A model generated the notes under the pieces. That model saw only the letters and a program-made list of their open reading frames with translations. It ran no database searches and had not been told where the DNA came from. Shown here in pieces: positions 16,785 to 26,611 of a stretch of 64,000 nt of DNA (position 1 is the first letter of the stretch; each line of letters begins with the position of its first letter). The position numbers and the translations under genes are program-made. The stretch is taken from positions 496,001 through 560,000 of the forward strand of contig NZ_JAECRZ010000001.1 of NCBI RefSeq assembly GCF_016019955.1. The letters run 5' to 3'. Source of the DNA: Thiosulfatihalobacter marinus (GTDB lineage Bacteria; Pseudomonadota; Alphaproteobacteria; Rhodobacterales; Rhodobacteraceae).

Positions 16785-16964
16785 GTCGTCCTTTCCGCAT
16801 CACGCGCCAAAACGCCACTAAATGTATCATAAGCGCAGAATGCACCGGCGTTTTTCAAGGATTTGTTGAAATAGATTAGCGAAAACCCCCATTTCATTGA
16901 AGGCGGTCCCTGAACTACAGTGTCAGGACAGGCCATTGCGCCCGTGACAAGCAGTGAGGGTGAG

Positions 16965-18416
16965 ATGCAGACGCGCGACGAAATCCGGTTTCTTCTGAAT
17001 GGGCGTGACGTAGCGGTTCAGGCCGTCGGGGCCGGGGACACGCTGTTAGATTTTCTGCGCATCGACCGGCGTTTGACGGGCACCAAGGAAGGCTGTGCCG
17101 AAGGCGATTGCGGCGCCTGCACGGTGCTGGTGGGCCGTCTGACGCCGACCGGGCTGCGCTATGAGGCGGTGAATGCCTGTATTCGGTTCCTGGCCTCGCT
17201 GGATGGCTGTCACGTGGTGACGGTGGAGTATCTGCAAGGGCCGGACGGGCGGCTGAACCCGGTGCAACAGGCCATGGTCGAGCATCACGGCAGCCAGTGC
17301 GGATTTTGCACACCCGGTTTTGTGATGTCGCTTTATGCCTTGTGGATGGAGACCGCGCGCCCGACCGCGCAAGAGGTGGAAACCGCGATCCAGGGCAATC
17401 TGTGCCGATGTACGGGCTATGCCCCGATCATTCGCGCCGCCCTGGCGATCAATGATTATGGCAGCGCGGGCGCGGATCACCTTGCCCGGGAACGCGCATC
17501 GGTGACGGACCGGCTGATGGCCTTGCGGGATGGTCGTCGGGTGTCGGTGTCTGACGGAACGTCCAGGGCGATCCTGCCCGCCGATGTGGATGATCTGGCG
17601 GCGGTTCTGGCCGAAGCGCCGGGCGCCACCATTGTTGCGGGCGCAACCGATGTGGGCTTGTGGGTGACGAAACAGTTGCGCGATATCTCGCCGGCGGTTT
17701 TTATCGGACAGATTGACGGGTTGCGGAAAATTGACAGGCGGGATGACGGCGTGGTTCTTGGCGCCGGCGTGACCTATACGGATGCTCAGGATATCATTGC
17801 GGAGGATTATCCGCATCTGGCGGCCTATTGGGACCGGATCGCGGGCTGGCAGGTGCGCAACATGGGAACGATTGGCGGCAACATCGCCAACGGTTCGCCC
17901 ATTGGCGACACGCCGCCGGTTCTGATCGCTCTGGGGGCGACGATCACCCTGCGCAGGGGTGGTGAACGTCGGACCCTGCCCTTGGAGGCGTTTTTTGTCG
18001 ATTACGGCAAGCAGGACAGGTCCGCGGGCGAGTTTGTCGAGAGTGTCACGGTGCCGCGCCCGCGGGGCGGGCATCATGCGGCTTACAAGATTTCCAAGCG
18101 GCGGGACGAGGATATCTCGTCGGTGGCGGCGGGGTTCAATATTCAGGTAGAAAACGGGGTGATCGCATCCGCGCGGGTGGCATTTGGCGGCATGGCGGCC
18201 ACGCCAAAACGCGCGGCGGCGGCCGAAGTGGCGCTGGAGGGGCAGCCCTGGGGCGCGCCCGCATTCGAGGCGGCGGCGCGGGCGCTAACGTCAGATTTCA
18301 CACCGCTCAGCGATATGCGGGCAACATCGGAGTACCGGATGAAAGTGGCGCAAAACCTGTTCCGTCGCTTTTGGCTGGAACAATCGGGCGAGGACGCGCG
18401 CCTGAAAAGCGCGTGA
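16965..18416 (+). CDS. xdhA: Xanthine dehydrogenase small subunit (2Fe-2S and FAD domains)
   Basis: A 483-residue subunit that carries electrons from the molybdenum site to NAD+. The N-terminal plant-type [2Fe-2S] domain has CAEGDCGAC (about residues 44-52) and the second cluster domain has CGFCTPGF and CRCTGY. A CO-dehydrogenase-type FAD domain follows (IVAGATDVGLWVTKQLRD, WQVRNMGTIGGNIANGSPIGD). The ATG at 16965 with GAGGGTGAG before it is preferred to an upstream GTG. It is the first gene of xdhABC, 10 nt before xdhB. Confidence 0.96.
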   Translation: MQTRDEIRFLLNGRDVAVQAVGAGDTLLDFLRIDRRLTGTKEGCAEGDCGACTVLVGRLTPTGLRYEAVNACIRFLASLDGCHVVTVEYLQGPDGRLNPVQQAMVEHHGSQCGFCTPGFVMSLYALWMETARPTAQEVETAIQGNLCRCTGYAPIIRAALAINDYGSAGADHLARERASVTDRLMALRDGRRVSVSDGTSRAILPADVDDLAAVLAEAPGATIVAGATDVGLWVTKQLRDISPAVFIGQIDGLRKIDRRDDGVVLGAGVTYTDAQDIIAEDYPHLAAYWDRIAGWQVRNMGTIGGNIANGSPIGDTPPVLIALGATITLRRGGERRTLPLEAFFVDYGKQDRSAGEFVESVTVPRPRGGHHAAYKISKRRDEDISSVAAGFNIQVENGVIASARVAFGGMAATPKRAAAAEVALEGQPWGAPAFEAAARALTSDFTPLSDMRATSEYRMKVAQNLFRRFWLEQSGEDARLKSA

Positions 18417-18426
18417 GGGGGCAGAG

Positions 18427-20733
18427 ATGAAACAGACCGTGAGCATCCAGGGCGGCGTGCATACCGATCTGCACCATGACAGCGCGATCAAGCACGTGAC
18501 CGGCGCGGCCGAGTATTGCGACGATATTGCCGAACCGGTGGATACATTGCACGCCTATCTTGGCACGTCGAAAATTGCCCATGCGCGGATCAAATCGATT
18601 GACCTGGGCGCGGTGCGCGCCGCGCCGGGGGTTGTTGGCGTATTGACGGCCCGGGACATTCCCGGCGTGAACGATGTCAGCCCGACGGGCCGGCATGACG
18701 AACCGGTATTTGCCACCGACACGATTGAATTCTGGGGACAGCCGCTTTTTGCCGTGGTGGCCGAAAGCCGGGACATTGCGCGCCGTGCGGCCGAACTGGC
18801 GGTGGTGGAAACCGAGGCATTGGCGCATGAAACCGATGTGGCAAGCGCCATGGACGCGGGCTATCCGCATGTCACGGATCCACTCAAGCTGGAGCGGGGT
18901 GACGTGCGCGAAGGGCAAAAAGCCCCGCGCCGGATCAAGGGACAAATGCGCGTTGGCGGGCAGGATCACATGTATCTGGAAGGGCACATTGCCTTTGCGA
19001 TGCCGGGCGAGGACGAGGATGTGATCGTGCATTCCTCGACCCAGCACCCAAGCGAGGCGCAGCATATGGTGGCGCATGTTCTGGGGGTGCCGTCCAATGC
19101 GGTGGTGGTGAATGTGCGCCGCATGGGCGGCGGTTTTGGCGGCAAGGAAAGCCAGATGAACCTGTTTTGCGCCGTGGCGGCGCTGGCGGCCAAGACATGG
19201 AACCGGGCGGTGAAAATCCGCCCCGACCGCGACCAGGACATGGAAAGCACCGGAAAACGGCATGATTTCCTGGTGGATTATGACGTTGCCTTTGACGAAA
19301 CGGGGCGCATTCAAGCGGTCGAAGGGCAATTTGCGGCGCGCTGCGGCTGGACATCGGATCTGAGCGGGCCAGTCACGGACCGCGCCCTGTTTCACGCCGA
19401 CAATGCCTATTATTACCCGCATGTGCGCCTGACCAGCCGCCCGATGAAAACCAACACCGTTTCCAACACCGCGTTTCGCGGCTTTGGCGGCCCTCAGGGG
19501 GTGATCGCCGCCGAACGCATGATCGAGGAAATCGCCTATGATCTGGGCCGCGATCCGCTGGAGATACGCAAGGCGAATTTCTATGGGATTCATGGGGATG
19601 TGACGCCGTATCACCAGACGGTCGAGGACAATATCCTGCCCCGCCTCGTTGAAGATCTGGAGCAGGATTGTGATTATCAGGCCCGGCGCGCGGCGGTTCT
19701 GGCACAGAATGCAAAAGGCGGGATCATCCGCAAGGGACTCGCGCTGACTCCGGTGAAGTTCGGGATCAGCTTTACGGCGACCTGGTACAATCAGGCCGGA
19801 TCGCTGGTGCATATCTACAATGACGGGTCGATCATGCTGAACCATGGCGGCACCGAAATGGGCCAGGGGCTGAACACCAAGGTCGCACAGGTGGTTGCCG
19901 ATGCGTTTCAGGTGGATTTCGACCGGATCAAGATCACCAGAACCACCACGGAAAAGGTGCCCAACACCTCGGCGACGGCGGCGTCCAGCGGGACGGACCT
20001 GAACGGGATGGCGGCGCTGAACGCCTGTGATCAGATCAAGGCGCGGCTGGTTGACTGGGCAGTGGGCCGATGGAACGTGACGCCCGATGAGGTGCAGTTT
20101 CATCCAAACCAAGTGAACATTGGCGGGGAAGTTATTGCATTCAATGACTTTATCAAGATGGCCTATATGGCGCGCGTTCAGCTTTGGGCGGCGGGATTCT
20201 ACAAGACGCCAAAGATTCACTGGGACCGGGAAAAAGGCATGGGCCGCCCGTTCTATTATTTCGCCTATGGCGCGGCGGCGGCCGAGGTCAGCGTGGACAC
20301 GCTGACGGGCGAATACAGCGTGGATCGTGTGGATGTGTTGCACGATGTCGGCAAGTCGCTGAACCCGGTGCTGGACAAGGGGCAGGTGGAAGGCGCGTTC
20401 GTGCAGGGCATGGGCTGGCTGACCACGGAAGAGCTTTGGTGGGACGATGCCGGGCGGCTGCGCACCCACGCGCCCAGCACCTACAAGATCCCGCTGGCCA
20501 GCGATGTGCCGCGAGAGTTCAATGTCAACCTGGCGGATTGGTCGGAAAACCGGGAACTGACCATCAAGCGATCCAAGGCGGTGGGGGAACCGCCCTTCAT
20601 GCTGCCGATCTGCGTGTTCGAGGCGTTGGGCATGGCGGTGGCGTCGGTGAAGGATTACGCCGAATGCCCCCGGCTGGACGCACCCGCCACCCCGGAACGG
20701 GTGCTGATGGCGATTGAAAGGTTGCGCGGGTAA
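18427..20733 (+). CDS. xdhB: Xanthine dehydrogenase large (molybdopterin-binding) subunit
   Basis: A 768-residue molybdopterin-cytosine-dinucleotide subunit that hydroxylates hypoxanthine and xanthine to urate. It shows the N-terminal a/b hammerhead (HDSAIKHVTGAAEYCDDI), the Mo-site loops GGGFGGKESQ and FRGFGGPQG, and the C-terminal glutamate region (KAVGEPPFMLPICVFEAL) whose Glu is the catalytic base. The stop TAA overlaps the xdhC start (TAATG), so the genes are coupled. Length and motifs are complete. Confidence 0.96.
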   Translation: MKQTVSIQGGVHTDLHHDSAIKHVTGAAEYCDDIAEPVDTLHAYLGTSKIAHARIKSIDLGAVRAAPGVVGVLTARDIPGVNDVSPTGRHDEPVFATDTIEFWGQPLFAVVAESRDIARRAAELAVVETEALAHETDVASAMDAGYPHVTDPLKLERGDVREGQKAPRRIKGQMRVGGQDHMYLEGHIAFAMPGEDEDVIVHSSTQHPSEAQHMVAHVLGVPSNAVVVNVRRMGGGFGGKESQMNLFCAVAALAAKTWNRAVKIRPDRDQDMESTGKRHDFLVDYDVAFDETGRIQAVEGQFAARCGWTSDLSGPVTDRALFHADNAYYYPHVRLTSRPMKTNTVSNTAFRGFGGPQGVIAAERMIEEIAYDLGRDPLEIRKANFYGIHGDVTPYHQTVEDNILPRLVEDLEQDCDYQARRAAVLAQNAKGGIIRKGLALTPVKFGISFTATWYNQAGSLVHIYNDGSIMLNHGGTEMGQGLNTKVAQVVADAFQVDFDRIKITRTTTEKVPNTSATAASSGTDLNGMAALNACDQIKARLVDWAVGRWNVTPDEVQFHPNQVNIGGEVIAFNDFIKMAYMARVQLWAAGFYKTPKIHWDREKGMGRPFYYFAYGAAAAEVSVDTLTGEYSVDRVDVLHDVGKSLNPVLDKGQVEGAFVQGMGWLTTEELWWDDAGRLRTHAPSTYKIPLASDVPREFNVNLADWSENRELTIKRSKAVGEPPFMLPICVFEALGMAVASVKDYAECPRLDAPATPERVLMAIERLRG

Positions 20734-21563
20734 TGCAGGCGGCGCGTCTGATATCCTTTCTGCGGGCGCATCGGTCCGTGATCCGGGTGGAAATCACCCG
20801 GGTGCGCGGCTCGTCCCCGCGCGAGGTGGGGGCGGACATGTATGTTTCCGCCAGTGGCATCGAGGGGACGATCGGCGGTGGGCAATTGGAGTACATGGCG
20901 CTGGATGAAGCGCGCAAGCTGTTGAAAAATGGTGGGAAATACGCGCGAATGGATGTGCCGTTGGGGCCTGAGATTGGCCAGTGTTGTGGCGGTCGGGTCG
21001 AGATTTCTCTCACCCTGCTGGATGCGGCCACACGCGCGGATGCGACGGCCCGTGCACGGGCGGAAAACCGGGCTCGGCCGCATGTCTATATCTTTGGCGC
21101 GGGCCATGTGGGCCGGGCGCTGGCGGATCTGTTCCAGCATTTGCCGGTACGTTGCGTGCTGGTGGACAGTCGCGCACAGGAATTGGGCCTGAGCCAGGCG
21201 CAGGTGGAAAAGCGCCTCACGCCGCTGCCCGAGGCGGAACTGCGCGCAGCCCCCGGGGGCAGCGCGTTTGTCGTGCTGACCCATGATCATGCGCTGGATT
21301 TCCTGCTGAGCGCAGAGGCGTTGCAGCGTGGGGATGCGGCCTGGGTCGGGATGATCGGCTCGGCCACGAAACGTGCGAAATTTACAAGTTTCGCGCGCAG
21401 GAATTGCGACGGGTTAACCACCGACGCACTGATTTGCCCCATCGGGGCAAGCGGTAGCCGCGACAAGCGGCCTGCTGTGATCGCGGCGGCTGTGGTGGCC
21501 GAAGTGATCGCGGCACTGACCTCTGAAACTACCGCACAATCGCCCGAAAGGGCCATGCCCTGA
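20733..21563 (+). CDS. xdhC: Xanthine dehydrogenase accessory protein XdhC
   Basis: A 276-residue Moco chaperone that inserts sulfurated molybdenum cofactor into XdhB. The XdhC N-terminal domain (ITRVRGSSPREVGADMYVSASGIEGTIGGG, with the later GQCCGGRVE) is followed by a Rossmann C-terminal domain (HVYIFGAGHVGRALADLF and WVGMIGSATKRAKF). It overlaps xdhB by 1 nt. This dedicated factor supports assignment of the operon as a true xanthine dehydrogenase. Confidence 0.95.
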   Translation: MQAARLISFLRAHRSVIRVEITRVRGSSPREVGADMYVSASGIEGTIGGGQLEYMALDEARKLLKNGGKYARMDVPLGPEIGQCCGGRVEISLTLLDAATRADATARARAENRARPHVYIFGAGHVGRALADLFQHLPVRCVLVDSRAQELGLSQAQVEKRLTPLPEAELRAAPGGSAFVVLTHDHALDFLLSAEALQRGDAAWVGMIGSATKRAKFTSFARRNCDGLTTDALICPIGASGSRDKRPAVIAAAVVAEVIAALTSETTAQSPERAMP

Positions 21564-21652
21564 CCTGAGTTCAGGGAGATTGGAACCGGCCGCCCCGCGC
21601 TTTCCCGAGGAGGAGCGGGAGGGGTGTGCCCCATGCAGAGGAGGGCCCGTCG

Positions 21653-23230
21653 ATGGACGGTGCAAGCTATACCTACAAGCTGTTTTCCCGCAGCGATTTC
21701 AGTGCCTTCTGGGCGCTTTTTACAGATAACCTGATCAACCTGATGGTGTTGGCGGGGGTTTGCCAGTTTGTCTTTGGCATGCCCGCCGAGATTGTTTTCG
21801 GGCGGATCGTACCCGGCGCGGCGGTGGCCATCCTGGCCGGGATCGCGGTGTATACATGGCTGGCCAAACGCACCGCCGAGCGCACCGGGCGCGATGTGAC
21901 CGCGCTGCCTTATGGCATTTCAACGCCGGTGATGTTTGTCTACCTGTTTGGCGTGATCGGGCCGATCTACTGGTCTACGAATGATCCGCTGCTGGCCTGG
22001 CAGGTGGGGATCGGTGCCGGCTTCATGGGGGGCATCGTTGCCGCGTTTGGCGCGCTGATCGGGCCGTTCCTGAAACGTGTGACGCCGCGCGCCGGGATGC
22101 TGGGCACGCTGTGCGGCATCGCGCTGGTGTTCATCGGCACAGTGCCGCTGACCACGATCTTTGAGGATCCCTATATCGGGTTTGCCTCTTTGATCATCAT
22201 CCTTTGGGGGCTGGTGGGGCGGTTCAGGCTGCCGTTCAACATGCCTGCCGGTTTGCTGGCGCTGATCGTCGGCACGGTGGTGGCGCTGATCTCGGGCAAG
22301 GCGTCGGTCAGTGTTGAGGGGGTGGCGCTGTATCTGCCGCTGCCCTATGTCGGCGATCTGGTTGCGGGAATTCAGCATCTGTTTGCCAACCCCGAGCTGT
22401 TCCTGGTGCTGGTGCCGGTGCAGATCTACAATTTCATCGAAACCATGAACAACGTGGAAAGCGCCGAGGCGGCGGGGGATCATTACCCTGTGGGTCTGTG
22501 CCAGGTGACGGATGGTGTGGGGACGATGATCGGCGCGGTGTTTGGCTCGCCGTTTCCGACAACGGCCTATATCGGCCATCCCGCCTACAAGCGCATGGGG
22601 GCCCATGCCGGGTATCTGATCGCTGTGGGGGTGGTAATCCCGGGCGCAGCCTTTTTGGGATTATTGGCGTTTCTCAATAACTTGATCCCCGTTGCTGCGG
22701 CGGCGCCCGTGCTGGTATTCGTGGCGCTGAGCCTGATCAGCAATACCGCGCATTCGGTCAAGACCGAGCATATGGCCGCCGTGACAATTGCGATGATGCC
22801 GCATGTGTCGGCCTTTCTGATGGTCAAGTGGGGCTCGATGATGAATGCGCTTGCCGCGACCGGGGTCGAGGGGCTGCCGCGCCTTGGCGATCCGGCGCTG
22901 ACGGCCGCGCTGTTGCAGCAGGGTGCGCATTTCAAAGGGCATCTGGCGTTGTCGCAAGGCGCGATCATCACCGGGCTTGTCTGGGGAGCGATTGTTGCCA
23001 GCGTGATTGACGGGCGGTTCCGCAATGCGGGCGGGTTTGCGCTTGCCGGGGCGGGCATGTCGGCGGTCGGGATCGTGCATTCGCCCGGCCTGCACCTGCC
23101 GGATCTGTCCGGGGTGACGATGGGTTATCTGATCGCCGCCGGGTTCCTGTTGATCTATCCGATCTTTCACAAGGCGGAAGAGAACGACCGGCTGGTGGTG
23201 GATGAACCGGGCGCAAGCCCTGCACAGTGA
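21653..23230 (+). CDS. NCS2/AzgA-like purine permease
   Basis: A 525-residue integral membrane protein with roughly twelve hydrophobic segments and the nucleobase-transporter pattern ALPYGISTPVMFVYLFGVIGPIY near residue 80. QIYNFIETMNNVESAEAAGDHYP occupies the substrate-site helix region, and CQVTDGVGTMIGAVFGSPFPTTAYIGHPAYK follows. The ATG at 21653 with AGAGGAGGG upstream is preferred. Its position between xdhC and guaD points to uptake of xanthine, guanine or hypoxanthine. The exact base is not readable from sequence. Confidence 0.85.
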   Translation: MDGASYTYKLFSRSDFSAFWALFTDNLINLMVLAGVCQFVFGMPAEIVFGRIVPGAAVAILAGIAVYTWLAKRTAERTGRDVTALPYGISTPVMFVYLFGVIGPIYWSTNDPLLAWQVGIGAGFMGGIVAAFGALIGPFLKRVTPRAGMLGTLCGIALVFIGTVPLTTIFEDPYIGFASLIIILWGLVGRFRLPFNMPAGLLALIVGTVVALISGKASVSVEGVALYLPLPYVGDLVAGIQHLFANPELFLVLVPVQIYNFIETMNNVESAEAAGDHYPVGLCQVTDGVGTMIGAVFGSPFPTTAYIGHPAYKRMGAHAGYLIAVGVVIPGAAFLGLLAFLNNLIPVAAAAPVLVFVALSLISNTAHSVKTEHMAAVTIAMMPHVSAFLMVKWGSMMNALAATGVEGLPRLGDPALTAALLQQGAHFKGHLALSQGAIITGLVWGAIVASVIDGRFRNAGGFALAGAGMSAVGIVHSPGLHLPDLSGVTMGYLIAAGFLLIYPIFHKAEENDRLVVDEPGASPAQ

Positions 23231-23285
23231 CACGTGGCGCGGGCTGCAACGTGTGGCCCGCGCCCCCAAAGAGTAAGAGGCAGAG

Positions 23286-24590
23286 ATGGAAAAGACGCTG
23301 CTGCGCGGTCGGGTTCTGAACTTCAGGAGAGAGCCGCAAGGCCCTGAAGACACGCAATCATTCGACTATTTCGAGGATGGCGCGCTGGTGATGGCCGGCG
23401 GGGTGATTGAGGCGGTCGGCCCATTCGAAACGGTGTCGGCGCAGGCTGCCGGGGCCACGGTTATCGACCATCGTCCCAACTTGCTGATGGCCGGGTTTAT
23501 CGACCTGCACCTGCATTTCCCGCAGGTGCAGGTGATTGCCAGCTGGGGCGCGCAGCTGCTGGACTGGCTGAACAATTACACTTTCCCGGAGGAAATGCGC
23601 TATGGAGATGCGGGTCATGCCGACGCGATGGCGGGCGCGTTCCTGGACCAGCTGATCGGGCATGGCACAACCTCGGCCGTGGGTTTTTGCAGCGTACATC
23701 GCGGCTCGGTCGACGCCTATTTTTCCCAGGCAGCGCAAAGGGATATGCGCATGATCGGTGGCAAGGTGATGATGGATCGCAATGCGCCCGAGGGGCTGTG
23801 CGACACGCCGCAGGCGAGCTATGACGACAGCAAGGCGCTGATCGGGAAGTGGCATGGCCGGGGGCGGGCGAGCTATGCGGTGACGCCGCGTTTTGCGATC
23901 ACGTCGACACCGGAACAGCTGGAAATGGCGGGGGCATTGGCGCGCGAGCATCCCGGCTGTTACGTGCAGACGCATCTGAGCGAGAACCGGGACGAGATTG
24001 CCCATACGCTGGAGCTGTACCCGAAGGCGCGGGATTATCTTGATGTTTATCAACAGGTTGGCCTTTTGAGTGGGCGCAGCCTGCTGGGCCATTCGATTCA
24101 TCTGGAGCCGCGCGAGATTGATGCGCTGGCCGAGAGCGGGGCGCATCCGGTATTCTGTCCCACCTCGAACCTGTTTCTTGGATCGGGGCTGTTTGACGAG
24201 GGCGGTTTGCGGGCGCGCGGGATTGTCAGCGGGATTGCCACCGATATCGGGGCGGGGACCAGCTATTCCATGCTGCAAACCCTTAATGAGGGGTATAAAA
24301 TCCTGCAATTACAAGGGCAAGCGTTGCATCCTTATCGCGCCTTTCACTGGATCACGCGCGGCAATGCGGTGGCGTTGGGGTTGGAGGACCGGATCGGCAC
24401 GCTGGCGGCGGGCAGCGAGGCGGATGTGGTGGTGCTGGATGCGCGGGCGACCCCGGCCATGGCACTGCGGATGGGGCGGGTGGAGACGCTGGCGCAGGAG
24501 TTGTTCGTGCTGATGATGATGGGCGATGACCGGGCGGTGGCGCAGACCTATGTGGCGGGCCGGGCGATGAAGCCGGCGAATCGGGGTTAA
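23286..24590 (+). CDS. guaD: Guanine deaminase
   Basis: A 434-residue amidohydrolase that deaminates guanine to xanthine and so feeds XdhAB. The zinc site is built from HLHFPQ (H-x-H, about residue 77), a downstream histidine in TSAVGFCSVHRGS, and the LLGHSIHL and ATDIGAGTSYSML segments typical of GuaD. An AGAGGCAGAG Shine-Dalgarno region precedes the ATG. It is the last gene of the purine cluster. A four-unit 11-bp tandem repeat lies just after its stop. Confidence 0.95.
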   Translation: MEKTLLRGRVLNFRREPQGPEDTQSFDYFEDGALVMAGGVIEAVGPFETVSAQAAGATVIDHRPNLLMAGFIDLHLHFPQVQVIASWGAQLLDWLNNYTFPEEMRYGDAGHADAMAGAFLDQLIGHGTTSAVGFCSVHRGSVDAYFSQAAQRDMRMIGGKVMMDRNAPEGLCDTPQASYDDSKALIGKWHGRGRASYAVTPRFAITSTPEQLEMAGALAREHPGCYVQTHLSENRDEIAHTLELYPKARDYLDVYQQVGLLSGRSLLGHSIHLEPREIDALAESGAHPVFCPTSNLFLGSGLFDEGGLRARGIVSGIATDIGAGTSYSMLQTLNEGYKILQLQGQALHPYRAFHWITRGNAVALGLEDRIGTLAAGSEADVVVLDARATPAMALRMGRVETLAQELFVLMMMGDDRAVAQTYVAGRAMKPANRG

Positions 24591-24616
24591 TGTGCTGAAA
24601 AAGCGGAAAAACCCCG

Positions 24617-24660
24617 TATCGGCAGCGCGTCGGTATCACGTCGGTATTGCGTCGGCATGA
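24617..24660. repeat. Tandem 11-bp repeat (4 units), copy A
   Basis: Four consecutive 11-bp units share a TCGG core: TATCGGCAGCG, CGTCGGTATCA, CGTCGGTATTG and CGTCGGCATGA. The period is close to one helical turn, so the cores would lie on one face of the DNA. A second array with the same unit order is at 63392-63435. It sits between convergent guaD and the tag gene. Confidence 0.7.
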
Positions 24661-24725
24661 TCGGCGCAAATCGCGCGGTTAAGGCAGCGGGCGTTGCCCT
24701 GTCGGGGGTGGCGCGCCCGGTCGGA

Positions 24726-25388
24726 TTATACGGTCATTGCCAGCACGCGCGAGATCTGGGTGAGGCCGCGCCCGGATTGGTCCATCCAGGTGGCGAAGGC
24801 GGCCTGAACCGCCGTCATCGCGCCCTTGGAGGTGGGGGGCTTGTCGATCACGCCTTCGGCGATCAGCCGGGCGACCACATCGCGGCTGAGGATGAAGCTG
24901 TCGCGGCCCATGAAGCGCATGGCGTATTGCCCGGTATTGCCGCCGATGCGGGAGCCGCCGGATTTCATGAAGGCGAGCAGGCCGATATAATCGGTCGAGG
25001 GCCAGCCGCCCAGCACCGCGCCCGCGCCGCCCCGGTCGCGCAGGGATTGCAGGAAATGGGCATTGTCGATCACGGTGCGGATCTTGGGGCCGTTGCGCAC
25101 GATGGCGGTGTTGGACATCAGGCTGTCGAGGTCTTCGTCATGCAGGAAGGCGCAGCGATCCACGTCAAAGCCATGGAAGGCGGTTTCGAACCCGTCCCAT
25201 TTGGTTTCGATGACCTGCCAGTTGAACCCGGCCTGAAACACGCATTTGGTGAGCTGGGCGAGCCAGCGGTCTTCGGGGATCCGGGCCAGCGCGTCCGGTG
25301 GCGTGGGCGCGGGCAGGAGGGTTTCCAGCGCGTCCGGGCCGCCTTTGCGTTCGGCGGCGAGGGCGAAGAGATCGTTGAAATGGCGCAT
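24726..25388 (-). CDS. tag: DNA-3-methyladenine glycosylase I family protein
   Basis: A 220-residue base-excision repair enzyme of the Tag/HhH-GPD-like superfamily (COG2818). The family landmarks are WLAQLTKCVFQAGFNWQVIETKWDGF (the FxAGL/FNW region), IVRNGPKIRTVIDNA and a G/P-rich helix PPTSKGAMTAVQAAF. It would remove 3-methyladenine from alkylated DNA. Roseobacter homologues are divergent from E. coli Tag in the C terminus, so substrate range is an inference. It is convergent with guaD. Repeat copy 2 lies upstream of its start. Confidence 0.8.
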   Translation of the reverse strand: MRHFNDLFALAAERKGGPDALETLLPAPTPPDALARIPEDRWLAQLTKCVFQAGFNWQVIETKWDGFETAFHGFDVDRCAFLHDEDLDSLMSNTAIVRNGPKIRTVIDNAHFLQSLRDRGGAGAVLGGWPSTDYIGLLAFMKSGGSRIGGNTGQYAMRFMGRDSFILSRDVVARLIAEGVIDKPPTSKGAMTAVQAAFATWMDQSGRGLTQISRVLAMTV

Positions 25389-25422
25389 GATGTGTCCTTG
25401 CGGGCGGTTTGGCTTGGCGTGG

Positions 25423-25462
25423 GCCGGATGCCTCCGGCGGGAGTATTTGTGGCAAAATGAAG
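25423..25462 (+). repeat. Dispersed hairpin + AT-core intergenic element, copy 2
   Basis: A stem GCCGGA-tgcc-TCCGGC (25423-25438) abuts the core GGGAGTATTTGTGGCAAAAT ending in GAAGA. It fills the gap between the stop of soxT and the start of the tag gene, both on the minus strand. The design matches copies at 2126, 59081 and 60657. Confidence 0.6.
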
Positions 25463-25490
25463 AGCCTGGGCCGGTGTTGGCGCCGTGGAT

Positions 25491-26558
25491 CTATTCCGCG
25501 ACCTGGAAGCCTTCGATCAGTTGGCGCAGGCCGAGGGCGGCACCCGCGAAGATGGCGAGGAGCGTGACCGGGGCGGAGATGGCCAGCAGCGAGAAGGCGG
25601 TGATGCCCTGGCCGACCGTGCAGCCCAGCGCGACGACGGCGCCGATGCCCATGATCACCGCGCCCAGGATCTGGCGGCGCAGTTCACGCGGGTCTTCGCA
25701 GGCTTCCCAGCGGAAATGGCCCTTGATCATCGAGCCGATAAAGGCGCCGAGCCAGACTCCGGCGACGGAGCCGATACCGAAGGAGAGCGGGCGCACGGAG
25801 CCGTTCATGGCAAAGAGGATGGTTTCGCCCACCGGTTCGGAATAGCTGTGGGAGACGATCGGCAGGGCTTCGAAACCGTGGCTGTAGATCCAGTAGGTGC
25901 CGAGCCAGCCGGAGATCACCGCCAGGGCGACGCAGAGCGACCAGAAGATGGCGGCGCGGTCACGCAGGAAATCGCGGGATGCCAGGGCGGCGAGGCTGAT
26001 CGTGGCGCCGATGGCCAGCCCGATCGGGATCGGGGACAGGCCGGCATAGGCGCCGATCCGGTGGGCGATGCCCGGCGGCGTTCCGGTGGCGGCCACCTGG
26101 GGAAAGAGCAGGTTGCGCAGCGGGGCCAGCGGCCCGGCCAGCACCATATAGGCGGACACGCCCATCACCAGCACGATCACGAAGGAGCGCAGATCGCCCC
26201 CCCCCAGCCGCGCAATGGCGCCGTATCCGCAATTGCCCGCCAGCGCCATGCCATAGCCGAAGGCGAGACCGCCCAGGGCCGAGGCAACGGGCATCCAGCG
26301 GATCGAGTAGTAGAACGAGCTTTCCGGTTCCAGCCAGCCCAGCGCCATGGCCGAGAAACTGCCCAGGATCGCGGCGCCGATGGCCAGCACATACATTCGC
26401 ATTCGCAGGGCGGATCCGCCATAGAGCAGGTCTTCGATGGCGCCCAGGGTGCAGAACCGGCCCAGCCGGGCAGCCAGCCCGAGCAGCACCCCGCCAAGCA
26501 GGCCCACCAGCGCCCCCAGATTGTGGTCGCCCACGGTGTCGAGCAAGGATTCGAACAT
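25491..26558 (-). CDS. soxT: YeeE/YedE-family membrane protein, probable thiosulfate/sulfur transporter SoxT
   Basis: A 355-residue integral membrane protein with about nine to ten hydrophobic helices and the repeated YeeE/YedE signatures. These are GRFCTLGAIEDLLYG, GYGMALAGNCGYGAIARLGGGD and GIGAVVALGCTVGQGITAFS, with conserved cysteines thought to relay thiosulfate sulfur. It lies 53 nt downstream of soxR. The soxS-soxR-soxT order is known from other alphaproteobacterial sox clusters, where soxT is a YeeE/YedE homologue. Import of thiosulfate or export of a sulfur intermediate is inferred from that context. Confidence 0.85.
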   Translation of the reverse strand: MFESLLDTVGDHNLGALVGLLGGVLLGLAARLGRFCTLGAIEDLLYGGSALRMRMYVLAIGAAILGSFSAMALGWLEPESSFYYSIRWMPVASALGGLAFGYGMALAGNCGYGAIARLGGGDLRSFVIVLVMGVSAYMVLAGPLAPLRNLLFPQVAATGTPPGIAHRIGAYAGLSPIPIGLAIGATISLAALASRDFLRDRAAIFWSLCVALAVISGWLGTYWIYSHGFEALPIVSHSYSEPVGETILFAMNGSVRPLSFGIGSVAGVWLGAFIGSMIKGHFRWEACEDPRELRRQILGAVIMGIGAVVALGCTVGQGITAFSLLAISAPVTLLAIFAGAALGLRQLIEGFQVAE

Positions 26559-26611
26559 GGCCGGTGCCTCCCCACACGCAACCGATCAGGGGTGCCGACG
26601 GGCCTGCGGGA

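Noticed and set aside
18307-20469. 720-codon open frame antisense to xdhB, and similar long antisense frames at 42063-44390, 47175-49562 and 168-1850
   Set aside because: They are mirror images of GC-rich genes with high third-position GC. Their translations are rich in His, Arg, Gln and Gly, lack recognisable domains and have no good ribosome-binding sites. The opposite-strand genes have clear families.
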